Of a stretch of 64,000 nucleotides of DNA, positions 1 to 9,054 are shown piece by piece. The notes under the pieces are model-generated. The model saw only the letters and a list, made by a program, of their open reading frames with translations. It had not been told where the DNA came from and did no database searches. Position 1 is the first letter of the stretch. Each line of letters starts with the position of its first letter. The translations under genes were made by a program, and so were the position numbers. The stretch comes from an uncultured Trueperaceae bacterium (GTDB lineage Bacteria; Deinococcota; Deinococci; Deinococcales; Trueperaceae): positions 1-64,000 of the forward strand of contig CAJXNS010000005.1 in the NCBI GenBank assembly GCA_913057165.1. The letters run 5' to 3'.

Positions 1-596
1 CCTCGCAGGACGCCCACGTGCTCTGGGGTACCAAGGCTCCCATGGATCTTGCTCAGGCACGCGTGGCGGCTGAGCGCGGTGACCTTCACCGTCACCTGCG
101 GCGCGTGCCGGTGCATGCCGGTTCCATCATCCATAATCCTGCTGGGACGGTGCATGCGGTCGGTCGGGGTTTGCGCATTTTTGAGCTGCAGCAGGCGTCT
201 GACATTACGTACCGACTGGACGATTACGGCCGGCAGGATGCTGGGGGCCACTTGCGCGAACTGCACGTGGAGGAAGGCCTCCGCGTCTCCAACTTGGGTG
301 GGCGCGGCAGTCCGCACCCGGAGGTCCCCGCCGGCGCGCCTGACTGGACCGCGGCCGCCTGTGAGCACTACCTGCTGCGCGACGTTCCCATCCGCGGGGC
401 GCAAGAGATCGCGTTTGCACGTCCAGGCATACGATTCGTGACCGTCATTGAAGGGGAGATCCAGCTCGATGTTCCCGGTGGGCCAGCCCGTTTCGGCCCT
501 TTAACCTACCCAGCGACGGTGGCGGTGCCTGCCGTGATCGCGAGCGTGACCGCTCACGGCCACGGCCGGTTGATGGTGTCTGAAGCGTCGACTTAA
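1..596 (+). CDS. manA: Mannose-6-phosphate isomerase, class I (5' end off window)
   Basis: This is the C-terminal 197 residues of a cupin-fold, zinc-dependent phosphomannose isomerase, which interconverts mannose-6-phosphate and fructose-6-phosphate in the cytosol. The open frame runs to the left edge without a stop, so the start lies outside the window. The family segments HNPAGTVHAVG and LQQASDITYRLDDYGR are visible in the first half, followed by the C-terminal cupin that ends near the stop. It is convergent with the HNH gene and their stops overlap by 3-4 bp. The family call is firm. A broader sugar-phosphate isomerase role cannot be excluded without the N-terminal half. Confidence 0.9.
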   Translation, partial: SQDAHVLWGTKAPMDLAQARVAAERGDLHRHLRRVPVHAGSIIHNPAGTVHAVGRGLRIFELQQASDITYRLDDYGRQDAGGHLRELHVEEGLRVSNLGGRGSPHPEVPAGAPDWTAAACEHYLLRDVPIRGAQEIAFARPGIRFVTVIEGEIQLDVPGGPARFGPLTYPATVAVPAVIASVTAHGHGRLMVSEAST

Positions 597-1228
597 ACCG
601 CGTCCGGCAGGTAGTTACGCCATGCCGGGTCGACGTCCTTAATCAGCCCGTACGCCGACGTGAACACAAAGCGAGGCGCTTTAGGCGGCTTGTCGAGGCG
701 CATGTTGGCTTCCTCGGGCGTCCGGTCACGCTTGCGGGAGTTGCAGCGCCGGCAGCTTGCGACCACGTTCTCCCAGGTGGTCTTCCCACCGCGGCTGCGG
801 GGCAGCACGTGATCGAGCGTCAACTCGCTACCGCGCTCACCACAGTACTGGCACGTATGGTCATCGCGACGGAACAGGTTCTTGCGGTTAAACGACACAC
901 GCTGCCGGAAGGGACGCCGCACGTAACGGTTCAGGCGCACCACACTCGGCACAGGCACCACACTGGACGGGGTTCGCAACACCGCGTTGGCATCTTCCAC
1001 GCGACTGGCCACTTCGGTCATGAGCAGTTGGATGGCGCGCTTGACGCTGCACACATGCAGCGGTTCAAAACTGGCGTTCAGGATGAGCACGCGGGCGGAG
1101 CCGGGGTCGCCAAGAGGTTCAAGCCCTAAAAGGTGTGCGAGATACGCATCTTGCGCACGCCCGTCCTCTTGGTTTTCCGCAGAATCGAACGATTCAACTT
1201 GGACGCTTGCGACGTCGGCGGCGACCAC
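593..1228 (-). CDS. HNH endonuclease domain protein
   Basis: A small HNH nuclease of the stand-alone chromosomal type. The conserved core RVLILNASFEPL is followed by the zinc/HNH module: CQYC, then DHVLPRSRGG, an Asn and a second pair CRRC. This arrangement binds zinc and a catalytic metal. The open frame can be extended to a TTG at 1249, but a -10-like TACATT (preceded by TTGG) lies inside that extension. I therefore prefer the GTG at 1228; the GTG just before VLIL is a further option. It is the last gene of the leftward ddl group. Its substrate is unknown, and there is no intron, phage or toxin context that would make it a homing or defence nuclease. Confidence 0.8.
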   Translation of the reverse strand: MVAADVASVQVESFDSAENQEDGRAQDAYLAHLLGLEPLGDPGSARVLILNASFEPLHVCSVKRAIQLLMTEVASRVEDANAVLRTPSSVVPVPSVVRLNRYVRRPFRQRVSFNRKNLFRRDDHTCQYCGERGSELTLDHVLPRSRGGKTTWENVVASCRRCNSRKRDRTPEEANMRLDKPPKAPRFVFTSAYGLIKDVDPAWRNYLPDAV

Positions 1229-1267
1229 CTCCAGTGCGCAATGTACCAAGACCGTGCCATGGCAACG

Positions 1268-2308
1268 TCAAGATTGTGAACGTTTGGTAAGAGCGTCCTG
1301 GATCAGCGCCGCGACAAGATCGGGGTACGCCACACCGCTCGCTTCCCACAGGCGTGGGTACATGGAGACATCGGTGAAGCCTGGCAGCGTGTTGATCTCG
1401 TTGAGCAGGATGTCACCATCTTGTGTCACAAAGAAGTCCACCCGCGCAAGGCCGGCTGCGTCCACCGCGGCGTAGGCCGTATGGGCGAGAGCCGTTAGAC
1501 GTTCAGCAACCTGAGGATCGACCTCTGCTGGAACCTGAAGCGTGGTCGAGCCGTCCTGATACTTCGCGCTGTAGTCGTAGAAACCATCACCACCCACCAC
1601 AATCTCACCGATCACCGACGCCCTGGCGGGCTGCGTTCCAAGCATCCCGATCTCAAGCTCGCGGCCGTCAACGGCTCGCTCCACGAGAACCCTACGGTCA
1701 TACCGAAACGCGTCACGGATGGCTTCTGCGAGCGACCCGGCATCGTGCGCTTTGCCGATACCGACCGACGAACCCAAGTTCGACGGTTTGACGAACCACG
1801 GACCCTCGAACGACACCGTGAGGTCCTCCAGTACCGCCTCAGCATCGTGCTGCCAGTCCGCGGCGCGCACTTCACGCCACGGCGTTTGCGGAACACCGAC
1901 CGCTTGCAGTACACGTTTGGTGGTGATCTTGTCCATGCTGACCGCACTGCCGAGCACCCCGCTGCCCACGTACGGCAGCCCGGCCGCCTCGAGAACCGCC
2001 TGCAGCCTGCCGTCCTCACCAAACGGCCCGTGCAGCACAGGAAAGACAGCGTCCACACCCGCGGCTGCCAGGTCCGTGAGGCCGTCCAAGAGCGTCTCAG
2101 CGTCTTCAGGGTCAAGGCCGTTTGGGGCTCCTTCGAGCACGCGCCGGCTTGCGTCCTCTGGCCACACACTCCCTTGTTTCGACACAAACACCGGCAGCAC
2201 GTCGAACGTGCCTTTGCACGCTTGCATCACGCTGCGTGCCGACTGAACCGACACGTCATGCTCTTCTGAGGGACCCCCGAAGAGTATCGCGACCTTTAAC
2301 CTGCTCAC
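1268..2308 (-). CDS. ddl: D-alanine--D-alanine ligase
   Basis: ATP-grasp ligase that joins two D-alanines for the peptidoglycan stem peptide. At 346 residues it has the usual length. The N-terminus has ILFGGPSEEHDVS, followed by HGPFGEDG near residue 95, the ATP-binding KPSNLGSSVG near 175, FYDYSAKY near 245 and NEINTLPGFT near 306. The Tyr-containing FYDY..KY loop fits D-Ala-D-Ala rather than depsipeptide ligases. It starts with GTG only 3 nt after the ATPase gene stops, so it is co-transcribed with the ABC genes. The call is firm. Confidence 0.97.
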   Translation of the reverse strand: MSRLKVAILFGGPSEEHDVSVQSARSVMQACKGTFDVLPVFVSKQGSVWPEDASRRVLEGAPNGLDPEDAETLLDGLTDLAAAGVDAVFPVLHGPFGEDGRLQAVLEAAGLPYVGSGVLGSAVSMDKITTKRVLQAVGVPQTPWREVRAADWQHDAEAVLEDLTVSFEGPWFVKPSNLGSSVGIGKAHDAGSLAEAIRDAFRYDRRVLVERAVDGRELEIGMLGTQPARASVIGEIVVGGDGFYDYSAKYQDGSTTLQVPAEVDPQVAERLTALAHTAYAAVDAAGLARVDFFVTQDGDILLNEINTLPGFTDVSMYPRLWEASGVAYPDLVAALIQDALTKRSQS

Positions 2309-2311
2309 GCG

Positions 2312-3076
2312 TCAACCGTCCTCGCCCGTGACAAACCGTGCCAGGTCGCGACGCCCGTCGTCCGTGTGCGGGTCAACGCGGTCCACCAGCCGACCGTCTT
2401 GAAGAAAAAACACATCGTCCGTCATCATCGCACCGTTCGGATCGTGCGTCACCATCATTACCGTCCAACCCCACGCATCCACACCGTCGCGCAGGAGCTG
2501 CAAGACGTTCAAGCCAGCCGCCCGGTCGAGATTGCCGGTTGGCTCGTCGGCAAGCACCAATGCGGGTTCGTTTATCAACGCCCGGGCGAGTGCCACGCGC
2601 TGACGCTGACCGCCCGAAAGCGTGCCAGGCCTGCGGTTCAGCAGGCCCTCAAGCCCAAGCTGACCTGCGAGCCACGCCAAACGCTCACCGCTCTGCTTGA
2701 GGCGGCCTTCCAGAGATGCAGGAAGCGTGATGTTCTCAGCCACCGTGAGGGTGGGGATGAGCTCGAACGACTGGAACACAAACCCGATCCGTGCCGCCCG
2801 CAGGCGTGTGCGCTCTGCATCGTTGAGACCAGACGTGGCGCGCCCCTCAAGCCGCACCTCACCTGCCGTGGGCGTGTCGAGCAACCCAAACAGCTTCAGG
2901 AGCGTGCTCTTCCCGCTGCCGCTAGGGCCCATTACCGACGCAAACCTGCCCGAATGAACGCTTAGATTAATGTCCGTCAGGGCCGTGACCGGGCCGGCAC
3001 CCGCGTCGTACGTTTTAGAAAGCCCTTTGGCTTCAAGGGTGGCGTGCGGCATGCTTTTCATCCTCTCAGCCCTCAT
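2312..3076 (-). CDS. ABC transporter ATP-binding protein (LolD/MacB/YbbA-like)
   Basis: The nucleotide-binding subunit of an FtsX-type (type VII) ABC system. Walker A GPSGSGKST lies at about residues 50-58, and the signature LSGGQRQRVALARAL and Walker B LVLADEPTGNLD follow at usual spacing. The ATG overlaps the TGA of the upstream permease gene (ATGA), which implies translational coupling and a 1:1 partner. Paralogues act in lipoprotein release, mechanotransmission or export of peptides and lipids. The substrate cannot be read from the sequence. An internal ATG nine codons in (MPHATLEA) is an alternative start. Confidence 0.93.
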   Translation of the reverse strand: MRAERMKSMPHATLEAKGLSKTYDAGAGPVTALTDINLSVHSGRFASVMGPSGSGKSTLLKLFGLLDTPTAGEVRLEGRATSGLNDAERTRLRAARIGFVFQSFELIPTLTVAENITLPASLEGRLKQSGERLAWLAGQLGLEGLLNRRPGTLSGGQRQRVALARALINEPALVLADEPTGNLDRAAGLNVLQLLRDGVDAWGWTVMMVTHDPNGAMMTDDVFFLQDGRLVDRVDPHTDDGRRDLARFVTGEDG

Positions 3077-5643
3077 CCTTTCAGTCCCTCAGCATCAAAC
3101 GCCTGCGCGGGAGCCAGTCGTGTCACACGCACGGCCGGCCAGACCGACGCCAGCACCCCAAGTGGAATGGCGCCAAACCACAGCCACACGAGCGTGCCAA
3201 GCGGTACTGCGGGCGTCAGCGCAAAACCTGTAATCGCCGATGCGCCTTGCGCGACCAGCCGTGACAAGAGCAAACCAAAGGCACTCCCGAAAACGATTCC
3301 AACCAGCGTGATGAGCATGCCTTCGGCTGCAGCAAGACGCACCGCTCGTACGCGTGTCATCCCCAGCGCCCGCAGGACCGCCCACTCGTGGGCGCGCACG
3401 TTGAGGTTCATGGCTAAGGCGTTGGCCACCCCCAGGCCAGCCAGAAGCATGGCAAGCACCAACAGGCTTTGCGTGGCAGCAAACGACGAATTGACCGCGG
3501 CCACAATGGACGCACGGTACTGCTCACTCGACGTGGCCACAAGCTGGGTGTCTGGGAAGGCGTCACGCAACCAAGTGCGGGCATCACCTGCCGACACACC
3601 GGCATCCAGGCCAATCACGAACACGTTCGGACGTCCGCCCCCAAACCGCTCAAGGGCGCTGTAACCCACCACCAGCGAATCACCCCCTGCCGTGAAGTCC
3701 ACCACCGTGCCCGCCACGCGAAACGGCTCAACCCCAGAAAGCGTACGCAGCATGAGGGTCGACCCCGTCTGTAGGTCCATGCGGCGACCCAGTACCTCCG
3801 ACACCAACACGTCACCGGCCGCCAGGTCACGCGCCAGCGCGGCGGTATCGCCGCGGCCATCTGGCGTGACAAACCCCCCTAAATTTTGTGCGAGCTGGTA
3901 CCGCTCAGGCTCGACAAACACGGCACTCACCGACCGCGGTCGCGTCGCCTCAGCGTCGGCGCGAACAACCCGGACCGCCACCGGTGACGCTTCGGCAACG
4001 CCTGGGATGGCTTCACTCTGTGCACCAAACTCTGCAGGAAACCCAGACGGGCTGGTCACAAACAGATCCCCAGCAATCGTGGCATCGACCCAATGACGCA
4101 CCTCTGCGTTGATGGACGTGATCATGCCCGCTACACCAAGCACCAAGCCCACACCGACAGCGACCGTGGCCATCGCCACGCCGTTACGTTCCGCGTTGCG
4201 CTCCACAAAGCCAGCCAGTAACTGGCGTTCCGTCGTCCTGTTTGCCGGCCGGTGGCGTAACAGGGCCGTAAGCGGGCCGACGGCGTGCTGCCCGCCGATG
4301 ACGAGGGTGACCGCCAGCGCAACCAGGGCCACGCCGGCAGCAAGCAACGCCGGCCAGCCACTGACCGGCAGCACAGCAGCCGTAAGGCCCACACCCGCTC
4401 CCACCAGCACACGCACGCCGCGGTGGGCTGCCGGGCGGGCGCCTGGACTGGGTGTCACGCCAAGGGGTGCATCGAATGCCGCGTCTCGCGCCGGCTTCCA
4501 GGCGGCCACCAACCCCGCGAGTACCCCCGCAAGGGCGGCCATCACGACAGCGGCAGGGGAGACGGACAGGGTGGACACCGTAAAACCAAGGACCAACGCG
4601 TTCAGGCTGGCGAGCAGCCACGTAAGCAGCAGGCCAAGGATTACGCCTAAGGCCACACCGGCACCAGCGGTGATCGCCGCTTCCCACAGGGCAAGCGCCC
4701 GCACGTCACGTGCCGCAAAGCAGACCGTCCGCAGCAGCCGCAGCTCATGGCGGCGGTCCAGCGCCGAGGCGGCAAACGTGTTGTACGCCATGAACGAACC
4801 CAGCACCACGAGCATCACCGCGAGGACCTGCAGGCCCGCCTCAAGGGTTTGTAGCAGGCCACCGGAACCACCCGCGGGGGCTGTTGCCCTAAGCGCCATG
4901 AGGTTTGCAGGCAAACGCCCATCAAAGCGGGTCAGGGCCGCCTCAACGGCTGATTCGGTGGGGTCCACTAATGTCACATCCAACTGTGTGGCGCGCCCCG
5001 CCAACCCAAGCCCTTCGGTGAGCGTCTCGCGCTCCACCATGCCCACGCGACCCTGGTTGAGTGCGGACACCCCCTGGCCATCTTCAAGCACGCCCACCAC
5101 GGTCAATCCGAGCGGCCCGTAGGGCGTTCCAAACGAGAGTGCTTCGCCGACGGCAAACCCACGCGCGCTTGCGAAGCTGCGGGTGAGGGCAACCTCGTTC
5201 GCGCCAACCGCAGGCCAGCGGCCCTCCGCCAAGGCGCCCACCGATCCTTCGTGCCGGTTGCGTGCAAGCCCCACCAGTGTGAATCCTGAATCAAACCCCG
5301 GGAGCCTGACGGCAGTGTTCTCCACGGCAGGATCTTGCGGTTCAGCCAGTACCTCAAGCCGCGTGGTGACCTGACGAACCACGGGCTCAGACGCAAGGAG
5401 CGCCACCGCAGCGTCCGACTGAAACACCGTCCGTTCGCCTGCTGCGGCCACCACCCGCACGTCGCTTCCAAGGGCCGAACGTTGCAGTTCGGCCGTGAGG
5501 TTGGCCTGGACGTTGTCGCCCAGCGACAGGGTCGCTAGTACCGCCGCCACACCCACAGCCACGGACGTGGCCGCCGCCAGCGTCCGCGAAGGACGCCGCC
5601 GCACGTTCAGCCACGCGAGCCGCGCGATGGCGACCCCTCGCAT
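3073..5643 (-). CDS. FtsX-like ABC transporter permease, two-core (YbbP type)
   Basis: An 856-residue inner-membrane permease with an N-terminal membrane anchor (ATSVAVGVAAVLATL), a large extracytoplasmic MacB-like periplasmic core, a first FtsX bundle near residues 270-400, a second anchor and periplasmic domain, and a C-terminal FtsX bundle. This ten-helix duplicated layout resembles YbbP more than four-helix MacB or LolE. It is the first gene of a leftward run with its ATPase, ddl and the HNH gene, and is divergent from efp. Association with ddl hints at an envelope role, but that is inference only. Confidence 0.88.
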   Translation of the reverse strand: MRGVAIARLAWLNVRRRPSRTLAAATSVAVGVAAVLATLSLGDNVQANLTAELQRSALGSDVRVVAAAGERTVFQSDAAVALLASEPVVRQVTTRLEVLAEPQDPAVENTAVRLPGFDSGFTLVGLARNRHEGSVGALAEGRWPAVGANEVALTRSFASARGFAVGEALSFGTPYGPLGLTVVGVLEDGQGVSALNQGRVGMVERETLTEGLGLAGRATQLDVTLVDPTESAVEAALTRFDGRLPANLMALRATAPAGGSGGLLQTLEAGLQVLAVMLVVLGSFMAYNTFAASALDRRHELRLLRTVCFAARDVRALALWEAAITAGAGVALGVILGLLLTWLLASLNALVLGFTVSTLSVSPAAVVMAALAGVLAGLVAAWKPARDAAFDAPLGVTPSPGARPAAHRGVRVLVGAGVGLTAAVLPVSGWPALLAAGVALVALAVTLVIGGQHAVGPLTALLRHRPANRTTERQLLAGFVERNAERNGVAMATVAVGVGLVLGVAGMITSINAEVRHWVDATIAGDLFVTSPSGFPAEFGAQSEAIPGVAEASPVAVRVVRADAEATRPRSVSAVFVEPERYQLAQNLGGFVTPDGRGDTAALARDLAAGDVLVSEVLGRRMDLQTGSTLMLRTLSGVEPFRVAGTVVDFTAGGDSLVVGYSALERFGGGRPNVFVIGLDAGVSAGDARTWLRDAFPDTQLVATSSEQYRASIVAAVNSSFAATQSLLVLAMLLAGLGVANALAMNLNVRAHEWAVLRALGMTRVRAVRLAAAEGMLITLVGIVFGSAFGLLLSRLVAQGASAITGFALTPAVPLGTLVWLWFGAIPLGVLASVWPAVRVTRLAPAQAFDAEGLKG

Positions 5644-5843
5644 CCAACTCGGTGTGATGATGCCTCCTCTTGACGTCCCCTAGACGTAAGGCCTAAGCCC
5701 ATGTCGCGTCAACGCCTGACCCGCTGCGGTCCGCAAGGGAGCGTACCGTGTCGCCCCAGGCTGGCGGACGCTGGGAATGACGCCCTTTAACGGTGGTACC
5801 CTTGGCGGGTGAAAGAAAGCCAGCCTCAAAGGAGTTCATCAAC

Positions 5844-6401
5844 GTGATTAGCGTGACCGATCTACGTAACGGAACCAAAATCGAGATGGACCAAGGTCTG
5901 TGGGAATGCTTGGAACAGCAGCACCAAAAAATTGGTCGTGGTGGCGCCAAAGTGGTCGCCAAATTCAAAAACCTCGAAACAGGCAGTATCGTCGAGCGCA
6001 CCTTCAACGCCGGCGAAAAACTACAAGACATCTTCATCGACTACAAACAGATGCAGTACCTCTTCAACGACGGCGACACGTTCACCTTCATGGACTTAGA
6101 GACGTTCGATCAGCCTGCGTTGGATCGCAAGCAGATCGGCGACGCCGCCAAGTGGCTGAAAGAAAACACCGAAGTGACCGTCGATTACTACGGCGAAAAA
6201 GCGCTCAAGGTCACCCTCCCCAACGTCGTTGAACTGGCCATCACCGAAACCGATCCTGGGGTCAAAGGCGATACGGTCTCTGGCGGCAGCAAACCTGCGG
6301 TGGTGGAGACTGGCGCCACGGTGGCCGTCCCCCTGTTCGTGGAAAACGGCACCGTGATCAAGGTGGATACGCGCACCGGCGAGTACTTAGGAAGGGCGTG
6401 A
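5844..6401 (+). CDS. efp: Elongation factor P
   Basis: EF-P binds the ribosomal E/P site and rescues ribosomes stalled on polyproline. The start is the GTG at 5844, giving MISVTDLRNG, with an AAAGGAG SD about 9 nt upstream; the frame extends further left but without support. The three OB/KOW domains total 185 residues. The first-domain loop reads KIGRGGAKV, with Arg32 at the tip as in Thermus, rather than the Lys modified by EpmA in E. coli. Domain III ends GDTVSGGSKPA and IKVDTRTGEY. It is followed closely by accB. No modification enzyme for Arg32 is visible in the window. Confidence 0.98.
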   Translation: MISVTDLRNGTKIEMDQGLWECLEQQHQKIGRGGAKVVAKFKNLETGSIVERTFNAGEKLQDIFIDYKQMQYLFNDGDTFTFMDLETFDQPALDRKQIGDAAKWLKENTEVTVDYYGEKALKVTLPNVVELAITETDPGVKGDTVSGGSKPAVVETGATVAVPLFVENGTVIKVDTRTGEYLGRA

Positions 6402-6404
6402 CCC

Positions 6405-6881
6405 GTGGACATTAAAGACGTAAGGCGTCTGATCGATGCCGTCACCTCACGCGACGTTGAAGAGTTTCACTACCAAGAAGGCGACGTGTCCATCCGCATT
6501 AAGCGGCCGTCAGCGAACGTCGTCCATGCCCCCGTGCAGCCAGCGCCGCAAGCGATGCCGCAGGCGCCGGTGAGCGCCCCGGCCGAACCCGCACCCGCCC
6601 CTGCCGCAGCCGCGCCGTCAGCAAGCGAAAGTGACGCGTCTGGCCACGAGGTCACCGCACCGATCGTGGGTACCTTCTACGCCGCCCCTTCGCCTGATGA
6701 CGACCCCTACGTCAAGGTCGGCAGCCGCGTCAAACAAGGAGACACCATGTGCATCATCGAGGCGATGAAGCTCATGAACGAAATTGAGGCGGACGCATCG
6801 GGCGTCGTGACGGAAATCTTGGTGCAAAACGAAGAACCCGTCGAGTACGGACAAGCCTTGTTCCGAATTAAGCCGGACTAA
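6405..6881 (+). CDS. accB: Biotin carboxyl carrier protein of acetyl-CoA carboxylase
   Basis: Carries biotin between biotin carboxylase and carboxyltransferase in the first step of fatty-acid synthesis. The 158-residue protein has an N-terminal helix region, a Pro/Ala-rich linker at about residues 45-85, and a C-terminal biotinyl domain with the EAMKLMNE motif, whose Lys is the biotin site. It starts at GTG 6405, three bases after efp ends, and sits just before accC, so the two subunits are made from the same message. Confidence 0.97.
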   Translation: MDIKDVRRLIDAVTSRDVEEFHYQEGDVSIRIKRPSANVVHAPVQPAPQAMPQAPVSAPAEPAPAPAAAAPSASESDASGHEVTAPIVGTFYAAPSPDDDPYVKVGSRVKQGDTMCIIEAMKLMNEIEADASGVVTEILVQNEEPVEYGQALFRIKPD

Positions 6882-6886
6882 GCGAC

Positions 6887-8224
6887 ATGTTCAAAAAGAT
6901 CCTCGTCGCCAACAGAGGCGAAATCGCCTTGCGCATCATCCGGGCCGCCCGCGAGTTGGGTATCCGGACGGTGGCCGTGTACTCAGAAGCCGACGAGGCA
7001 AGCCTTCCTGTGCTGGTCGCCGACGAGGCTGTCTGCATCGGGCCCCCAGCGGCCAACGGGTCTTACCTTCATGTCCGCAACCTGCTCTCAGCAGCCCTGG
7101 TGTCAGGTTGCGAAGCGGTCCACCCCGGCTACGGCTTCCTGTCTGAAAACGCTGAGTTTGCCCGCAAGTGCGAGGAGCACAACCTGGTCTTTATCGGACC
7201 GCGTCCTGAAACCATTGAGAAGATCGGCGATAAGGCCAGCGCACGGCTCTTGGCCCGCGAAGCTGGCGTGCCGCTGACGCCAGGTTCGGATGCCCTGGAC
7301 GGGGTTGATGCCGCCAGGTCGTTTGCGGAGAAGGTTGGCTATCCCGTCATGCTGAAAGCATCAGCGGGCGGTGGGGGTCGCGGCATGCGCGTGGTCCACA
7401 CACCTGACGATCTGGAACGCCAGTTTGTGAACGCCAGCGAAGAGGCGCGCTCGGCCTTCGGGAACCCCGAGATGTACCTCGAGAAGTACCTAGAAGAACC
7501 CAAACACGTCGAAATCCAAGTCATGGGCGACGGCCAAGGCGGTGTCGTGCACTACTACGACCGAGACTGCTCGATTCAACGCCGCTACCAGAAGGTCTTA
7601 GAGGAAGCCCCAAGCATTCTGCCTGACGACCTCAGGACCCGCATCGCTGCCTCTGCTGTAGGACTTGCAGCCAGCATCAACTACCGCGGAGCCGGCACGG
7701 TCGAGTTCCTTGTCGACAAACATGGCGACTTTTACTTTAGTGAGATGAACACCCGCATCCAAGTTGAGCACCCCGCCACGGAAATGGTGACCCGTAAGGA
7801 CCTCGTCGCTGAACAAATCCGGATTGCAGCAGGAGAACCACTCAGTTGCTCGCAGGCCGACATCGTCATTGACGGGCACGCGATTGAGGTGCGGATCAAT
7901 GCGGAAGATCCGGAGCACAACTTCCGGCCAACCGCGGGTGTCATTACCGACGTGCACTGGCCTGGAGGTCCTGGCATTCGCGTGGATTCGCACGTGTATG
8001 CCGGCTACCGCGTCCCACCCAACTACGACAGCCTGCTCGCCAAGATCATCGCGTGGGCACCAACGCGGTCAGAAGCCATCGAACGGATGAGTCGCGCCCT
8101 GCGTGAAACGGTCATTGAAGGCGTTGCCACGACCGTGCCGTTCCATCTTGAGGTGCTAGGCAACGGTTTCTACCGCAAAGGTGACGTGTACACGAACTTC
8201 ATTGCACGACGTTTAGGTCGCTAG
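6887..8224 (+). CDS. accC: Biotin carboxylase subunit of acetyl-CoA carboxylase
   Basis: ATP-grasp enzyme that carboxylates the biotin on AccB. Its 445 residues match the family. Visible are ILVANRGEIALRI at the N-terminus, the glycine-rich ATP lid KASAGGGGRGMR near residue 160, the HVEIQV and DRDCSIQRR segments, and the active-site stretch EMNTRIQVEHPATE near 290. It lies 5 nt downstream of accB. The carboxyltransferase subunits accA and accD are not in the window. Confidence 0.98.
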   Translation: MFKKILVANRGEIALRIIRAARELGIRTVAVYSEADEASLPVLVADEAVCIGPPAANGSYLHVRNLLSAALVSGCEAVHPGYGFLSENAEFARKCEEHNLVFIGPRPETIEKIGDKASARLLAREAGVPLTPGSDALDGVDAARSFAEKVGYPVMLKASAGGGGRGMRVVHTPDDLERQFVNASEEARSAFGNPEMYLEKYLEEPKHVEIQVMGDGQGGVVHYYDRDCSIQRRYQKVLEEAPSILPDDLRTRIAASAVGLAASINYRGAGTVEFLVDKHGDFYFSEMNTRIQVEHPATEMVTRKDLVAEQIRIAAGEPLSCSQADIVIDGHAIEVRINAEDPEHNFRPTAGVITDVHWPGGPGIRVDSHVYAGYRVPPNYDSLLAKIIAWAPTRSEAIERMSRALRETVIEGVATTVPFHLEVLGNGFYRKGDVYTNFIARRLGR

Positions 8225-8225
8225 G

Positions 8226-8594
8226 ATGGACGGCAGCATGAAGCCCACGACCAGCCTGTCGCACGCTGAACTCAGCGATGACGTGCTCTACGGCATCGCG
8301 CAGCTTGCCCTCGAGTCGATCGACGGCATTCGGCTGTTGTCGCCCCCCGCCCGCGTCGGCGAACTGCTGACCGGCCGGCGCACCAAAGGGATTCGTGTGG
8401 AACGAACGGACGGAGGCGTGCGCGTTGAACTCAACGTCCGTATCCGCTACGGCCTCGTCATACCGGAGGTTGCGCGCGCCGCCCAAACCGCCGTGCGTGA
8501 CGCGATGCACTCCATGACCGGTTTGGATGTTGAGAAGGTTGCCCTAACCGTCATCGGCATCGATCTTGACAAACCAGCGAAGGCCGATGAGTAG
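8226..8594 (+). CDS. yqhY: Asp23/Gls24 family protein (YqhY-like)
   Basis: A 122-residue protein with the Asp23/Gls24 fold: a central RVELNVRIRYGLVIPEVARAAQTAVRDAM segment can be read as the strand-helix core, ending in VEKVALTVIGID. In Bacillus the homologue YqhY lies in the same accB-accC-yqhY-nusB order and is linked to control of acetyl-CoA carboxylase; here that link is inferred from synteny. The start is either the ATG at 8226, one base after accC, or the ATG at 8238. Its 3' end overlaps nusB by 8 bp. Confidence 0.88.
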   Translation: MDGSMKPTTSLSHAELSDDVLYGIAQLALESIDGIRLLSPPARVGELLTGRRTKGIRVERTDGGVRVELNVRIRYGLVIPEVARAAQTAVRDAMHSMTGLDVEKVALTVIGIDLDKPAKADE

Positions 8595-9054
8595 GCGCCG
8601 CGCGCGCGACCTTGTGTTCAGGGCCTTGTTTGTCGCCGACCAAGGCAACACGGCGTTTGCTGACGTCTGGCGGCGCATTCGGGCGCACCCGAGCGAGGCG
8701 CTGGACGACAGCGAAGATCAAGACAGCTTCGTGCTACCGCAAGAGGACCTGGTGTTCGCCGACCGTATTGCTGAGGCGTACCAACACCATCACGAGGCGA
8801 TCGATGCAGCCCTCCGTGACGCGATTGAGGGCTGGTCGTTCCAGCAGATGTCACAGACCGACCTCAACGTGTTGCGTGTCGCGGCAACCGAATTGCAGTA
8901 CTTGCCGGATGTACCGAGTAAGGTCACCGTTGAAATGGCGGTGCGCATGGCAAAAACGTTCGGTGGGGAAGACTCCGGCCGCTTCGTGAACGCGGTTGCC
9001 TCGAAGGTTGCGGCACACGGACTCAATGCTGACGGTCAGGAGGTTGACGCGTGA
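8587..9054 (+). CDS. nusB: Transcription antitermination factor NusB
   Basis: Partner of NusE/S10 in rRNA antitermination complexes. The 155-residue all-helical protein begins MSRRRARDLVFRALF, typical for the family, and carries the conserved PSKVTVEMAVRMAKTFGGEDSGRFVNAV stretch in short segments near the C-terminus. The ATG at 8587 overlaps the preceding gene's end, and the frame upstream of it (TTG 8566) is not needed. Its TGA overlaps the GTG of folD, so translation is coupled. Confidence 0.95.
   Translation: MSRRRARDLVFRALFVADQGNTAFADVWRRIRAHPSEALDDSEDQDSFVLPQEDLVFADRIAEAYQHHHEAIDAALRDAIEGWSFQQMSQTDLNVLRVAATELQYLPDVPSKVTVEMAVRMAKTFGGEDSGRFVNAVASKVAAHGLNADGQEVDA

Noticed and set aside
593-1228. 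HNH gene as a homing endonuclease or defence system
   Set aside because: There is no intron, intein, phage or restriction partner nearby, and it has the stand-alone chromosomal HNH layout.
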